Positions 19,459-29,059 of a stretch of DNA of 32,755 nt are shown here, one piece after another. Origin of the DNA: Gnetum montanum. Taxonomy: Eukaryota > Streptophyta > Gnetopsida > Gnetales > Gnetaceae. The DNA lies in NCBI GenBank assembly GCA_015680685.1, contig MNCI01036469.1, positions 84,663 to 117,417 of the forward strand, in the 5' to 3' direction. Position 1 is the first letter of the stretch, and every line of letters begins with the position of its first letter. The position numbers and the translations under genes were made by a program. Under the pieces are notes generated by a model. It worked only from the letters and a program-made list of their open reading frames with translations, did not search any database and was not told the DNA's origin.

Positions 19459-21786
19459 ATGGCCCTGCTACAAGACTATAACAATGCCACACTTAGTGAG
19501 GAAATTCATTGGAGAACCAACAGAATTGATGATGAAAATGAAGTCTGGAGTACTCAACCTTATGCAAGAGTCCCCTACGTATATGAACACCCCAACAATA
19601 CTCAAAGACTCTCGTCATCCAACTCTTACACCTCTAGTGAGGATGAGACATCCCATAGAATGAGGAGGCCCGAAAGGCCTAGGACCTTCTCAATAACTAA
19701 AAAGAACTTACTTGGGGATGATTGGAAGACTTACAAAAGTCATAATGAGTTTTACAATTCCTTCTCTTCCTCTTCTCCTTCAACATCATATTGTGACATG
19801 GATGACTATCTTTCAAGGGATCAGCGTAGAACTAAAAATTGAGCTCACAAAGAAAATCAAGAACGCCAACATAAATGAAGGAAACATCATCCCAACTTAC
19901 AAACTCACAACCTACTTAGTGATGATGAACCCATGCTGGCCACTAAGATCCTAACACCAATACAAGAGGCTATTCGAATATCCCATAGGCATCATAAAGA
20001 GAGTTGCCTACCTAGGCTCAATTTAAACAACTTCCCTAATTTTTTAGGAGGCTATGACTTAGATCCGCATCAACATTTACAAACCTTCTACAATGCCTGC
20101 ACATGGAACAACATTGATAATGGTTGGCAAAAACTCAAGCTCTTCCCTATGACACTTGTTGGCCAAGCAAAAGTATGGTATAGATTGTTAAAACCAAATT
20201 CAATATGATGTTGGTCAACAATGGTATAACTTTTTAACAAAAGATATCAAACCTACGCAAGAGTTTCAGCCTTGAGGAAACAAATCCAAGAGTGGAAACA
20301 AGCATAACATGAACCCTTGGACATGGCCTTAGAAAGATATTATGCACTGTTAAACAACTGTCCAGGTCATGGGTTTTCCGAGGAAAGGCTAATGTATCAT
20401 ATCATTGATGGGCTTCATGATGAAACAAGAGAGACCATAGGAATGTATGCCCAAGGTCAACTATACAAACTACGAACCCATCAAGTCCAAGAGCTTATTA
20501 AGCAGGTAGCAAAAGAAGAAGGAGAATTGGCTAGATGGGAGAGTGTTGAAAAACACCAATGGGACCAAAATCTCAATTTAACAAAGGTCCATGATCATAA
20601 ATAGGAGAAATCAACCTACCACAAGGAAAAAGAACCATCTTTGCCAATACAACAATCATTAAAGGAATTCGAGGCAAAGATCAATAAGATGTTGGAATGG
20701 ACGTATCAAAAGTGTGGAGAATGTGTCAACATTATTGAAGATAGAGTTTTGACAACCCAAGAAGCAGGACAAAACATTAGACATTCGAAAAAAAGGAATG
20801 AAGGGAATAAGAGCTGAACTGTTGATCATACATATGAATGCAACATATTTATGTATGATCACCCCAAGGGTCAATGCCAAATCTTGTTACATTTATATGA
20901 GCATTGGGGGAACACGCTACATCTAGAATTCGTACAGAGATACTATGTTCAATCACAGTGGCAACAATCCTAGTCGTGGGGGAAACCATCCCTACACTGG
21001 AGACACCCTTCATATTATCCAAATCCAAACACTTATCAAGTTCAACATCTTGTTTCTCCAACTGGGCCACCATACTCTATCGCACCACATTACTATTCTC
21101 CACAATACTATCAACCCATGCCCTCAACACAACCACCACCTTGTGCACCTTACACTTCTCCTAATTTTCAGCATTCTCATACTTTCCCTCCTTCTACATC
21201 ACCACCAACTATTCCTAAGGTGTCTACACCACTGCAACAACCCACGAACGTAACTTGTACTACTACCACCAACAACAGTGAGAGGCCTCCTNTAACTTGT
21301 ACTACTACCACCAACAACAGTGAGAGGCCTCCTCCACGTCAAAAGCGTCCCTTATTTAAACATGACCGTAAGAAGGGCCAACATCATTCCGAGGCCACTG
21401 CACCCTCCAACTTAGCACAAGTCCAACACTGTGATGCATCCTTACCTTCGAACCCAATGCCTCATGTCACTTCATCAGGGCCACCAACTAACACTCCAAC
21501 AACCATACGGCCCAATGAACACAATCATGGAAGGCAACATCCTGATCCTTGTGCACCATCTAACGATTCCAAATATCATAGTGGGTCAACTTGTTATCCA
21601 GGAACCACATCTCATAAATTGCCCCACTATGCTTACTACAATCAGGTGTGTGAAACCCGATTGGGTAAGTATAGCCAAGTTCCAATATTTCCAACATCCA
21701 AGGATCCCCGTTGCCATTTATTAATCCTTTCCATCCTCAACCATTTAGCTATGAGGGATATCCCTCATTCTAATAAGAAGGATTAA
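19459..21786 (+). pseudogene. gag: Gag-type reading frame, one frame with eight stop codons
   Basis: From the ATG at 19459 a single frame runs about 775 codons to TAA at 21784. Stops lie at 19840, 19876, 20206, 20227, 20305, 20602, 20815 and 20971, and no frameshift is needed except perhaps in the last 60 bases. Residues about 1-150 are polar and Ser-rich. The retrotransposon gag core (about residues 190-370) shows NFLGGYDLDPHQHLQTFY, GWQKLKLFPMTLVGQAKVWY, RYQTYARV, and ALERYYALLNNCPGHGF followed by GL-x-ETRETI. A Lys/Glu-rich part follows, then a long Pro/Thr/Ser/His-rich tail with YYSP and TSPPT motifs. No CCHC knuckle is seen. Each stop is one transition from a sense codon (CGA, CAA, CAG or TGG), the pattern of methylated-cytosine decay. 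In life this protein would form the virus-like particle. Confidence 0.88.
21251..21333 (+). repeat. 42-bp exact tandem duplication around the ambiguous base at 21292
   Basis: The block beginning TAACTTGTACTACTACCACC is repeated with period 42 and no mismatch. The single N of the window lies exactly at the junction. It encodes a repeated TCTTTTNNSERPP segment in gag. It may be genuine or an assembly join of overlapping reads. Confidence 0.85.
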
Positions 21787-23100
21787 TAACCACTTTTTAG
21801 TTTTCTTTAATTTTTCAAGTTTTTGTTTTCTAGTTTTTCATTTTTCAACTTTTTGTTTTATCTTTTTGTCTTTTTATGTTTTTTATAAGTAATCTCATCT
21901 ACAAATAAAACACTCATGTGGATTGTTGGTTGAGGTGTGTTATATGTTATTAAGTCATGAGTGATCAATTATTTGAACAATGGGCCCATTACAACCACTC
22001 ATCCATTCTACAAATAAGAGGTTCTGTTCGAGGATGTAATGATATTCTTGAAATTCTTAAAACTTAAAAATTAATGTTGTGTTCATTGTACCCAGAATGA
22101 AGAAGGATGGATTAAGAGGGAATGATTAGGGTGTGACATCAAGGGAACTTGTGGATTCTCTTTGGTGATGTCTATGGGAGTTATTATGCAATGTGGTTAC
22201 TAAGATCCTTGTAAATCTAATGAAAAATGGGAGTAAGAGTAATCAAATGGGCACGCAAAAATCCAATGTTGTTCTAGGGGGTCCCGTTGAAAAGACATGC
22301 ATCCATGCCTGATGGTTGGTAGCTTTTCTAGATTCAGTATTTAAAAAAACAAGAAGAAAGAGAAAAAGAAAAATGACAAGAAAAGTGCCACAAAACAAAA
22401 GTCACTCCTCCCTTGAACAAAATGCCAAGTGATCGTACACCTTGTTGTTGTGGTATTCTCATAGTTTCTCATCATGGGATGAAACAATGTGATGTCACTG
22501 ATTAGAGGAATGGACTTGGTCCTGATCTTGGAATGAGGGGTTAATAACACCTTAATCATGCTTTACACGTAGGATTCACTGTGCCCTTGGTTAGTTACCT
22601 CATATCCCAATTCTACAATCCTTTTCTCTATTTCATCTCATCTCACTGTTCGTGTAATTGTAGCTTGTGTCATGTGTAACATAGAATTATTACCTCATTC
22701 CGGTGATAATTACATGTGTGTGTTTTGTGAAATTAGTGCGGATTACATCTAACCCTTCTAGTGCCCATGGACACTTTAAGTGTGGTTACACAAGGGAATT
22801 ATAGGTTGAAACCTGCTTTGGGGAGGACCCACTTGTGTAATCTTTTGTAATCTTGACTTATGATATAGCTCACACACATCATTTTTGAATCTCAACATAA
22901 TTTTTCATAACGTTCTTTCCCTATTATTATCCCTTCACTTATCACATAGCCTTTTTCTCCCATCCAAGGTTTTATTGATAAAACCCACAGATCATTATTC
23001 GTGCCTTCAAAGCCTTCTAATTACCCAAGAACCCCTTGAAAAAAGACCAATGTCCTTAGTTACACCATTAATTTCAAAAAAATCTTCAACAATTCGGTAT
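21787..23100 (+). other. Non-coding interior of the LTR element
   Basis: T-rich immediately after gag (TTTTTCAAGTTTTTGT-type runs to about 21890), then mixed sequence with no conserved polyprotein motif on either strand. This is where protease, reverse transcriptase and integrase would lie in an autonomous relative. Open stretches at 22341-22559 (minus) and 22885-23193 (plus) have no recognisable domain. Confidence 0.6.
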
Positions 23101-23130
23101 TTTATTATGGTGCCCAACGTCACTAGGGTC

Positions 23131-23220
23131 GTGATATCGCGTACGCGATATCGTGGCCAACGTGATATCGCATACACAATGTATCGTATGTGATATTGTG
23201 TCCCTTCAAACCTATAAACA
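23131..23220 (+). promoter_or_regulatory. Internal promoter-like cassette: GATATC palindromes plus TATA
   Basis: A perfect 20-bp palindrome GATATCGCGTACGCGATATC (23133-23152) is followed by a second, looser set (GTGATATCGCATAC...GTATGTGATATTG, 23161-23198) and then CCTATAAACAGG (23211-23222). The layout and motif match the U3 promoter of the LTR at 1-463, although the cassette lies in the element interior. It precedes the second reading frame by about 500 bases and could drive it; that is inference. It might also be the relic of a small inserted LTR. An 11-C run follows at 23226-23236. Confidence 0.55.
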
Positions 23221-23401
23221 GGTGACCCCCCCCCCCGTAACACTTAGCATCATTTTTTCCATTTACACGGGGGAGTTTTCAAATTTTTTCTCTACGACTT
23301 GCGATTGAGTGACCCTTAATTTTCTCACTATATCTTGCTCGCTTGTACTTTGATTTTAATTCCATTTGAACCTACTTGAACCTAGAGTGTTCAGCTTAGT
23401 C

Positions 23402-23416
23402 GTGGGGGAGGGGCAC
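23402..23416 (+). other. Polypurine tract-like run
   Basis: CGTGGGGGAGGGGCAC resembles the polypurine tract in front of the 3' LTR (CGTGGGGGTA). It could be a secondary tract for plus-strand priming or the relic of an ancestral junction. Evidence is base composition only. Confidence 0.35.
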
Positions 23417-23741
23417 ATGTTGAATAGTGCATAAATTTTTTGAACTTCATCATCACTCGAAGGACATCTTTAAGGGTAATTAGTTATAAAATAAAGAATA
23501 AAAAGTGTCAAAAATAATTTCATCCCCTTAGCTATACCAGAAAATTAAATTTAGAAACCACCTAAGCAAAGAGGACTCAACATTATAATCTTTTAGGGAC
23601 ATGTTCTTCCAATAATTAACATCACACAGAAATAAAGTAAATCTATTAAGGCAAGCAGTAAGGTATAACCTAACTTTGGTAGCAACCTTACTAATGATTG
23701 GTCCCGTGTGATTGCAAATGGTCCTGAAATGTGGATAATAG

Positions 23742-24485
23742 GAAGGTCCTACTCAAGGTGTGATCAAACAACCTAGGAGAGGTGAAGGACAAGTTCCTAT
23801 TGAACAACATGTAGATCAGGAGGAACAATCATTTAGCATCCATCAAGAAGACCCTACTACTATACAATCAAGGTAGGCGAAAGGAGGAGTTGCTGCAGCG
23901 TCTGAACAGGGATGATATCTCACACTAACCTAGGATTTTGTTTAGACCATCCATGAAAGGTCCATATTCACTGTAGTGATCATGGAATTAAACTTTGGAC
24001 CTTTCACAGAATTTTCTCTAGAGGCCATTAGGGATTACCTCAAAGGATCCCCATTATGACCTACCTTCTCTGAAAGCAGTGCCTGGTACTTAGGGGAAAT
24101 GTACCAATTTTGGCATAATAAAGAAGAAGGCACCATGATTAACAATTGTGGGGTGACTATTGACTTATCTGTTCAAGCCATTTTGGAAGTATTAAATTTT
24201 CTGAATACAGGGCCAAAAGTTTCTTGGAACCAGCTGGACACTTTCAGAACTAAGCAACTTAATAAACTGTTGACAGAGAATAAAAGGGTGGTGAAAGAAA
24301 AAGAGAAGGCTGACTGGGATGCCTCTATGGCACAAGCACAAACTTACATGCATGCCAAGGCACTCAAGGCCTTACAAGAGGAGAAACTCCAAGCCATACT
24401 TCAATGCCATCAAATTTTAAGACCTGGAGCGCAAGAAAAGGGAAAGACACTAATGGAGGAGCCACCGCCACCAGGAACTACATGA
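23742..24485 (+). pseudogene. Second degraded reading frame near the 3' end, unknown product
   Basis: One frame can be followed from about 23742 to TGA at 24483 (about 247 codons) with stops near 23874, 23910, 23928, 23940 and 24057. The last 128 codons (from the ATG at 24099) are open. Residues include EFSLEAIRDYLKGSPL, then AWYLGEMYQFWHNKEEGT, then GVTIDLSVQAILEVLNF. That order faintly recalls the plant transposon-associated domain with a (L)VREFY...GVxVDFSPEAIN pattern; I am not certain. The C-terminal 70 residues are charged and helical (LLTENKRVVKEKEKADWDAS, then KALKALQEEKLQAILQ), like a coiled coil. No membrane segment or zinc finger is visible. It is not an obvious gag or pol product. 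Confidence 0.5.
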
Positions 24486-24645
24486 GTTCCACCATTTTGT
24501 AATCATAGGATTTTCTTTTGTGTTGTGTCTTCATTTTGTTTTGTTTTCATTTCACACTACACCGTAGTCCCATTTTCACCATCCAATAATCCCATACCTA
24601 TCCACTGTGTAATAATTGTAACTCGAGGACGAGTTTTCATTCAAT

Positions 24646-24655
24646 CGTGGGGGTA
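24646..24655 (+). other. Polypurine tract before the 3' LTR
   Basis: CGTGGGGGTA directly abuts TGATGAG. It is preceded by ACTCGAGGACGAGTTTTCAT, a phrase typical of the 3' end of plant gypsy interiors. Confidence 0.75.
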
Positions 24656-25451
24656 TGATGAGTCGCATTTTGGGCGACTGCGATATCATATTTTTGGGGT
24701 ATTTATCGAGCCACCAATTCTATAAATAAGAGGCCACTCTCCCTTTTTTTTGAGTTTTATTTTAGATTGTAGCTAGAATCTGGAAGTTTTCTCCCTCCAG
24801 AGTTAGAATATTTTCCAGTGTATGCCCACAGTGTGGTGAATGTAGTTTTATGACATCCTTTATTCGAGTGTGACGTACTTGGACACACACATGACCGACA
24901 ATAAAGATCGATATTACTTCATCATTGCAACATTAACTTAGTTTAATTATTTAATTAATTTTTATTTATTACTTTCCTAGTTAATCTCTCTCTCACCCTT
25001 ATCTCATGTTAGAACATGGAATGAGTATGACTTGATTACGAGCATTTAAGTGTGACTACTAGTAACCCAGTAGCATACCTAGGATTTGCGCTTGGTAATC
25101 CTAGTGGTAGTCATGCACGAAGTCCAAGATGTGTATGGATAATCAAGGAATGGATGCTCATCGCACTTAGGCTAGATTAGATTCTCTTACCCTCTCTCCC
25201 CTAGAGTAGTTAATATTACTTTCCATTGCCTTCAAAAGTAGCATTAGATTAGGAACCACATCATACACCTCACTCTGGACTAAACCATATGTGAAAAATA
25301 TAATACTAGTCCAGGTGGGAAGACAGCGAACTATGACCTAAGGCTAACTATCTAGGTGCCACAACTAGTCCATCTGTGGAGTTCAACTGGATCGCACGTG
25401 AAAATGCTCATATTTGTATGGTTGAGTGTAGGGGTACCTTGCCACTCATCA
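24656..25451 (+). repeat. 3' LTR
   Basis: 796 bp, TGATGAG...CTCATCA, collinear with the 5' LTR. TATA box at 24721-24728, AATAAA at 24900-24905. The first 280 bases (U3/R) are more divergent from the 5' LTR than the rest. The short open frame starting at 25376 merely crosses the LTR/LINE junction. Confidence 0.95.
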
Positions 25452-25456
25452 CATCT
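25452..25456 (+). repeat. Target-site duplication CATCT, right copy
   Basis: Identical to 18516-18520. The LINE reading frame resumes directly after it. Confidence 0.92.
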
Positions 25457-26359
25457 GATTTTCTAGTCATTGTAGGTATACATCAAGGGTCTGTACTTAG
25501 CCTATACTTATTTGCAATTATTATGGATGAATTAAGGAAATACAAGATGAAATCCCTTGGTATATGCTATTTGCAAATGATATTATGTTGCTGGATACAA
25601 CTCAAGAAAATATTGTCACTAAAATAAAGTGGAGACATGATCTAGAATCAAAAGGCTTAAAATTAGCAAAAATAAGAAAAAATTTATGGAATACAATTTT
25701 AATAATATCACATAGAGTAGTGAAATGGGATTGACAATTCAATGAAAGAAAAGTTCCTCACTACAAATAGTTTCGTTGCCTAAGATTAATTCTTTAATCA
25801 AATGGTGAAATTGATAAAGATATTAGAAATATAATTGAAATATGATGGTTAAAATCAAGACATATGATAAAAAAGTACCAATAAAATTAAAGGGAAAATT
25901 TTACGAGACAACAAGACTACTATCTTATATGGTGTTGAATGTTAGGTAGTACAAAAGAGGCATGAACAAAAAATTAAAGTAGTAGAAATGTGAATGCTTT
26001 GATAGATGTTGAATGTTACTAAAAGAGGTAAATTACATAATACAAACATTAGAGGAAGACTTAGAGGGTCTTCTATTTTAGATAAGCTACAATAATATTG
26101 GCTTAGATGGTTTTGTCATGTGCAAAGAAGATTAGACAATAAGCCTATAAACAAAGGTTGTTACATCATTGTTCTAGGAAATCCATTGAAAGGAAGATCA
26201 AAGAAGACATGGGAAAAAATGATTGAATATGATTTAAAGAAATTACAAGTAAACAAAGATCTAACTCTTCATAGAGGTGCATGATGAAAAAGAACTCATG
26301 TAGTCAACCCCATTTTGTTAGGACAAGGCTAGGATGATGATGATGATGATGATAAAATC
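25457..26359 (+). pseudogene. LINE reverse transcriptase remnant, C-terminal part and 3' end
   Basis: Translation, with frameshifts, gives DFLVIVGIHQGSVLSLYLFA and MDELRKY, then MLFANDIMLLDTTQE-like residues at the catalytic (F)ADD block, where the second D position reads N. It continues with WRHDLESKGLKLAK, LYGVEC, EMxML, RWFCHVQRRLDNKPIN, GRSKKTWEKMIEYDLKKL and LTLHR, followed by RTHVVNPI. These follow the order of the RTE reverse transcriptase, thumb and C-terminal region. The tail is (GATGAT)n followed by AAAATC. Lost catalytic residue and stops make it non-functional. Confidence 0.9.
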
Positions 26360-26375
26360 ACAAAACCATAATCTT
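26360..26375 (+). repeat. LINE target-site duplication, 3' copy
   Basis: ACAAAACCATAATCTT directly after the LINE tail, paired with 18318-18333. Confidence 0.8.
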
Positions 26376-26911
26376 ATAAGAGCTAGTAATATCCATCAAT
26401 ACATCCATCCAAGTACATCATGTTCAACATAACATAATCTCAAAAGAAACTTAAATCTAAAAGTAAGAAATAGGCTTCCACAATCATGCTCCATCATCAT
26501 TTGACTCTTAGCTCTTACCACTTGGATTTGCATGCAAACATGCAAGAAGGATCAAAAACCTTCTAGTAGAGCAAACCACCTTAGTGCACATGAAACAAGT
26601 TATAGGATGGGACCACATGCTACATAAGAAACCATCTCAAAATCCATTAGATTAGAATCCATCATCAATACTAAAAAACATGATTTCCATAAAATGATAA
26701 GGAAATAGATTAATTAAGAATGCCTTAGAAACTAACCACTTATAAGGATTAGTTGTTCCAAAAAGGTCTCACCTATCTTGGATGTTGTTAGTGACTCTCC
26801 TTAAGGACTAGTTGACCAAGACTCACTTGCTCTTGGATGAATCAATCCTAGACATAATCCCATGTGGTTCACCTCCCCCTATCATTATGAATCATGAAAC
26901 TAGCCATGTGA
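26376..26911. other. Unassigned sequence
   Basis: No gene or element recognised. From about 26740 the style (CACCTCCCCC, GACTCTCC) resembles an LTR interior but no termini were found. Confidence 0.5.
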
Positions 26912-27170
26912 ATAATCAGAAGTGATGTGAGTAGGCACTAATTAACTAAATAGCTCCCCTATAATGCTTTCCAATTGTCATAATTTGTGTATGATCATAG
27001 GTGACATGGTCCAAGTATGGTAGCCAAACTTACCCTTCACAATGCTTATCCATTGACACATAGACTAGCCTGCTTGGGGTATAATCATAGGTGATGTGGG
27101 TCAAGTATTAGAGGCCAACCTAAACTCCTTACAGTGGCTACTCATTGATCCGATTGAATGCATAATCAAG
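26912..27170 (+). repeat. Tandem repeat, about three units of 79-90 bp
   Basis: Units begin ATAATCAGAAGTGATGTG (26912), ATGATCATAGGTGACATGG (26991) and ATAATCATAGGTGATGTGG (27081). Each continues with a CCAAGTATgg/TCAAGTATta phrase and a CAATGCTTATCC/CAGTGGCTACTC phrase. Units two and three are both 90 bp, moderately diverged. Confidence 0.75.
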
Positions 27171-27249
27171 AGGTCAAAACATTAAAGAACACCCAAGTTT
27201 GAGCACTAGAGGCCAAAAAATGATTTAAAGGATGTAATAAGCCATTAGT

Positions 27250-27560
27250 TGACCATGACTTGTGGTTTGAATCATAAGATTAACTACAACTCATGGTTAG
27301 ATCATGATGGAGATCATGAAGTTGCCATGGCCCATAGAATTCATAGCTATTCATTTTTTCCTAACCGCAACCTTATCACGAGTCATGGTAAAGCTTGCAA
27401 CTTTAGAAATGTACATCTTTGGCTTGGGTTTAGGAGACCTATGAGACCACAACCTGTGGTTCAGTCATGGTCAAGGGCCATGACTACACCATGGCTTGTG
27501 GTCTCCACTAGTGCCTTCACCACGAGTCATAGTAAACATACCACGAATCATGGTGGCAAG
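27250..27560. repeat. Scattered ACCAYGA-TCATGGT palindromic motifs
   Basis: At least seven variants of the inverted motif lie here, for example CACGAGTCATGGT (27379), ACCACAACCTGTGGT (27446), CACCACGAGTCATAGT (27519) and ACCACGAATCATGGT (27540). Many look like a CpG-rich original (CCGCGA/TCGCGG) after C-to-T decay. The open stretch at 27249-27605 follows from this repetitiveness and has no domain. The array may be the U3 of another old LTR whose ends I cannot find. Confidence 0.5.
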
Positions 27561-27605
27561 AAATTCCACTACTTACACATCAACAAACACAACGAAAGAC
27601 TATGA

Positions 27606-28521
27606 ATAAGTAAAAATGATATTAAAATTACAACCTAAATTGTTACAAGAGATATAACCGCATAAAGAGCTAAATGTACATCAAATTACAAGGGTGATAA
27701 TTAACACATCAAAATTGTAACAAGGTCACAAAGCTTGAAATCTATTACTCTACCTTCACAAATTTAGGAGAATTTGTAAGACATAAGGTTATATTTGCTA
27801 GGGTGCCAATGCAATATTGAGATTACCAATGAGAGAGCTTGATTAGTAGAAATGGATAAAGCATGCATGTAACATAAAAACCCTAGCTTTATGCACAATC
27901 CCTAGGTTTTCTATTTCAACATAGAAATAATAGTTTATGATAGAATATCTAATTGATTAATTCCACAATAATTAGAAAAGCTAAGAAAAAGTCTAATAAT
28001 TATTTGAAAGTCCATGTCCACTTGAGCAAGAAAAAGAATAAAACTTAAACAAGTTTTATAAAAATATAATACTTTTCCAAAAATATTCAATTGTCACTTC
28101 ACAACATATGCCACTATCCTAATAATCTATTGTTAGCAAGGAAACACTAAGAAATTGGTAATTTCTAAATAAATCCAAAAGGATGAATAAAATATTATTT
28201 ATAAAAAGATACTGTGTTTTCAAAAATAAGAATTTAAAAAAATAATGTTTATAAAAAGAATTCAAAAATTTATAAAAAGATAAACTTTAATAAAAGGTTT
28301 ATTAAAAATTCAAAAAATGCATAAAGAAAATATTTGGGAGGTCATGAGATAAAATTCTCAAGAAACATGAATAAAATACATAATGGAAGCTCAAACTATA
28401 GGTTATTTAAAGAATAATTAAACATAAATCTAAGGGTTTATGGATACAAGGTGTTACAAAGGTACTCTATTTGGTTCTTTAGAGCTTATCTACTTGGAAC
28501 ATGCCTCCAAGTTGACATAGC
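27606..28521. other. Unassigned AT-rich sequence
   Basis: No coding motif. There are many A-rich runs (TATAAAAAGA repeated between 28200 and 28290). Confidence 0.55.
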
Positions 28522-28597
28522 AGGTGTTGGGATTTGAACCTAGCACCTAGGATTGCCAATCTTGTGGGACAATCACTTAAGCTACAATTGATGCTCA
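28522..28597 (-). repeat. Isolated tRNA-like repeat
   Basis: The minus strand reads TAGCTTAAGTGATTGTC (box A-like, 28568-28584) and GGTTCAAATCC (box B, 28530-28540), a near-consensus pol III internal promoter. The flanks GAGCATCAATTG and CAACACC could form an imperfect acceptor-like stem. It is not closely related to the 7538-8135 cluster outside the boxes. A pseudo-tRNA or SINE head is more likely than a working tRNA, since no clean cloverleaf emerges. Confidence 0.6.
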
Positions 28598-29055
28598 AAA
28601 TGATGTAGAATTATAATACTACATGAGACATAGTGGATACATTCAAGTGGGCTCTTAATAAGAAGTCTAATATGAAATTCACTTATGTTTTGAATAAGAG
28701 AAACAAATGTCATATGGAAAGGACAAAATCCATGGAAGTCATTAATGAGATTTGAGGAATCAAAAGGATCCTTGAAAATGACTACAAATAATAGAATATT
28801 TTTTGGCCTTCTTCAATGAAGTGCTTGAGCAATTTTGACCTAAAATTAGGCCATCATCATACTATTTGCAGATACTATTGTAGGTGTCTTGACAAATAGT
28901 ATAATGTCCATATTTAGGTAAGCATGGAAATATGTCCCTCGTTTGATGAGACAAATTGTAATAGTAGTAATAATAAGTAAGATCCAAAGAGCAAGGTAGG
29001 CAAAATAAAATCTATATTAGCTAGAAGAATGAGAGTCAAGAAGAAAAGAGAAGCT
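28598..29055. other. Unassigned sequence, possibly degraded gag
   Basis: Stretches such as NKKSNMKFTYVLNKR can be read on the plus strand but no family motif is convincing. This lies directly upstream of the zinc knuckle-like remnant. Confidence 0.35.
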
Positions 29056-29059
29056 TTAA

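Larger units (their letters stand above)
18521..25451 (+). mobile_element. Complete non-autonomous gag-carrying LTR retrotransposon (Ty3/gypsy, Athila/Tat-like)
   Basis: All landmarks of a full insertion are present: target duplication, two LTRs of 797 and 796 bp, primer-binding site, gag, polypurine tract. I see no protease, reverse transcriptase, RNase H or integrase motif in the 5.3-kb interior. Gag alone assigns the lineage, by similarity to the minus-strand relative at 464-4390, which has a protease. By eye the LTRs differ at roughly 10 percent of positions, mostly transitions, so the insertion is not recent. Its build matches the plant TR-GAG class of non-autonomous elements, plus an extra downstream reading frame. 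Confidence 0.93.
18334..26359 (+). mobile_element. 5'-truncated RTE-type LINE, split by an LTR retrotransposon
   Basis: Two parts, 18334-18520 and 25457-26359, form one LINE of about 1.09 kb once the 6931-bp insertion and one copy of CATCT are removed. The left part starts within reverse transcriptase. The right part completes it and ends in the (GATGAT)n tail typical of plant RTE elements. The 16-bp target duplication supports target-primed insertion. The LINE is heavily mutated, so it was inactive before or soon after the LTR element arrived. Confidence 0.9.

Noticed and set aside
23007-23243. Minus-strand 78-codon frame across the GATATC cassette
   Set aside because: The palindromic sequence produces similar peptides on both strands; no independent evidence of coding.
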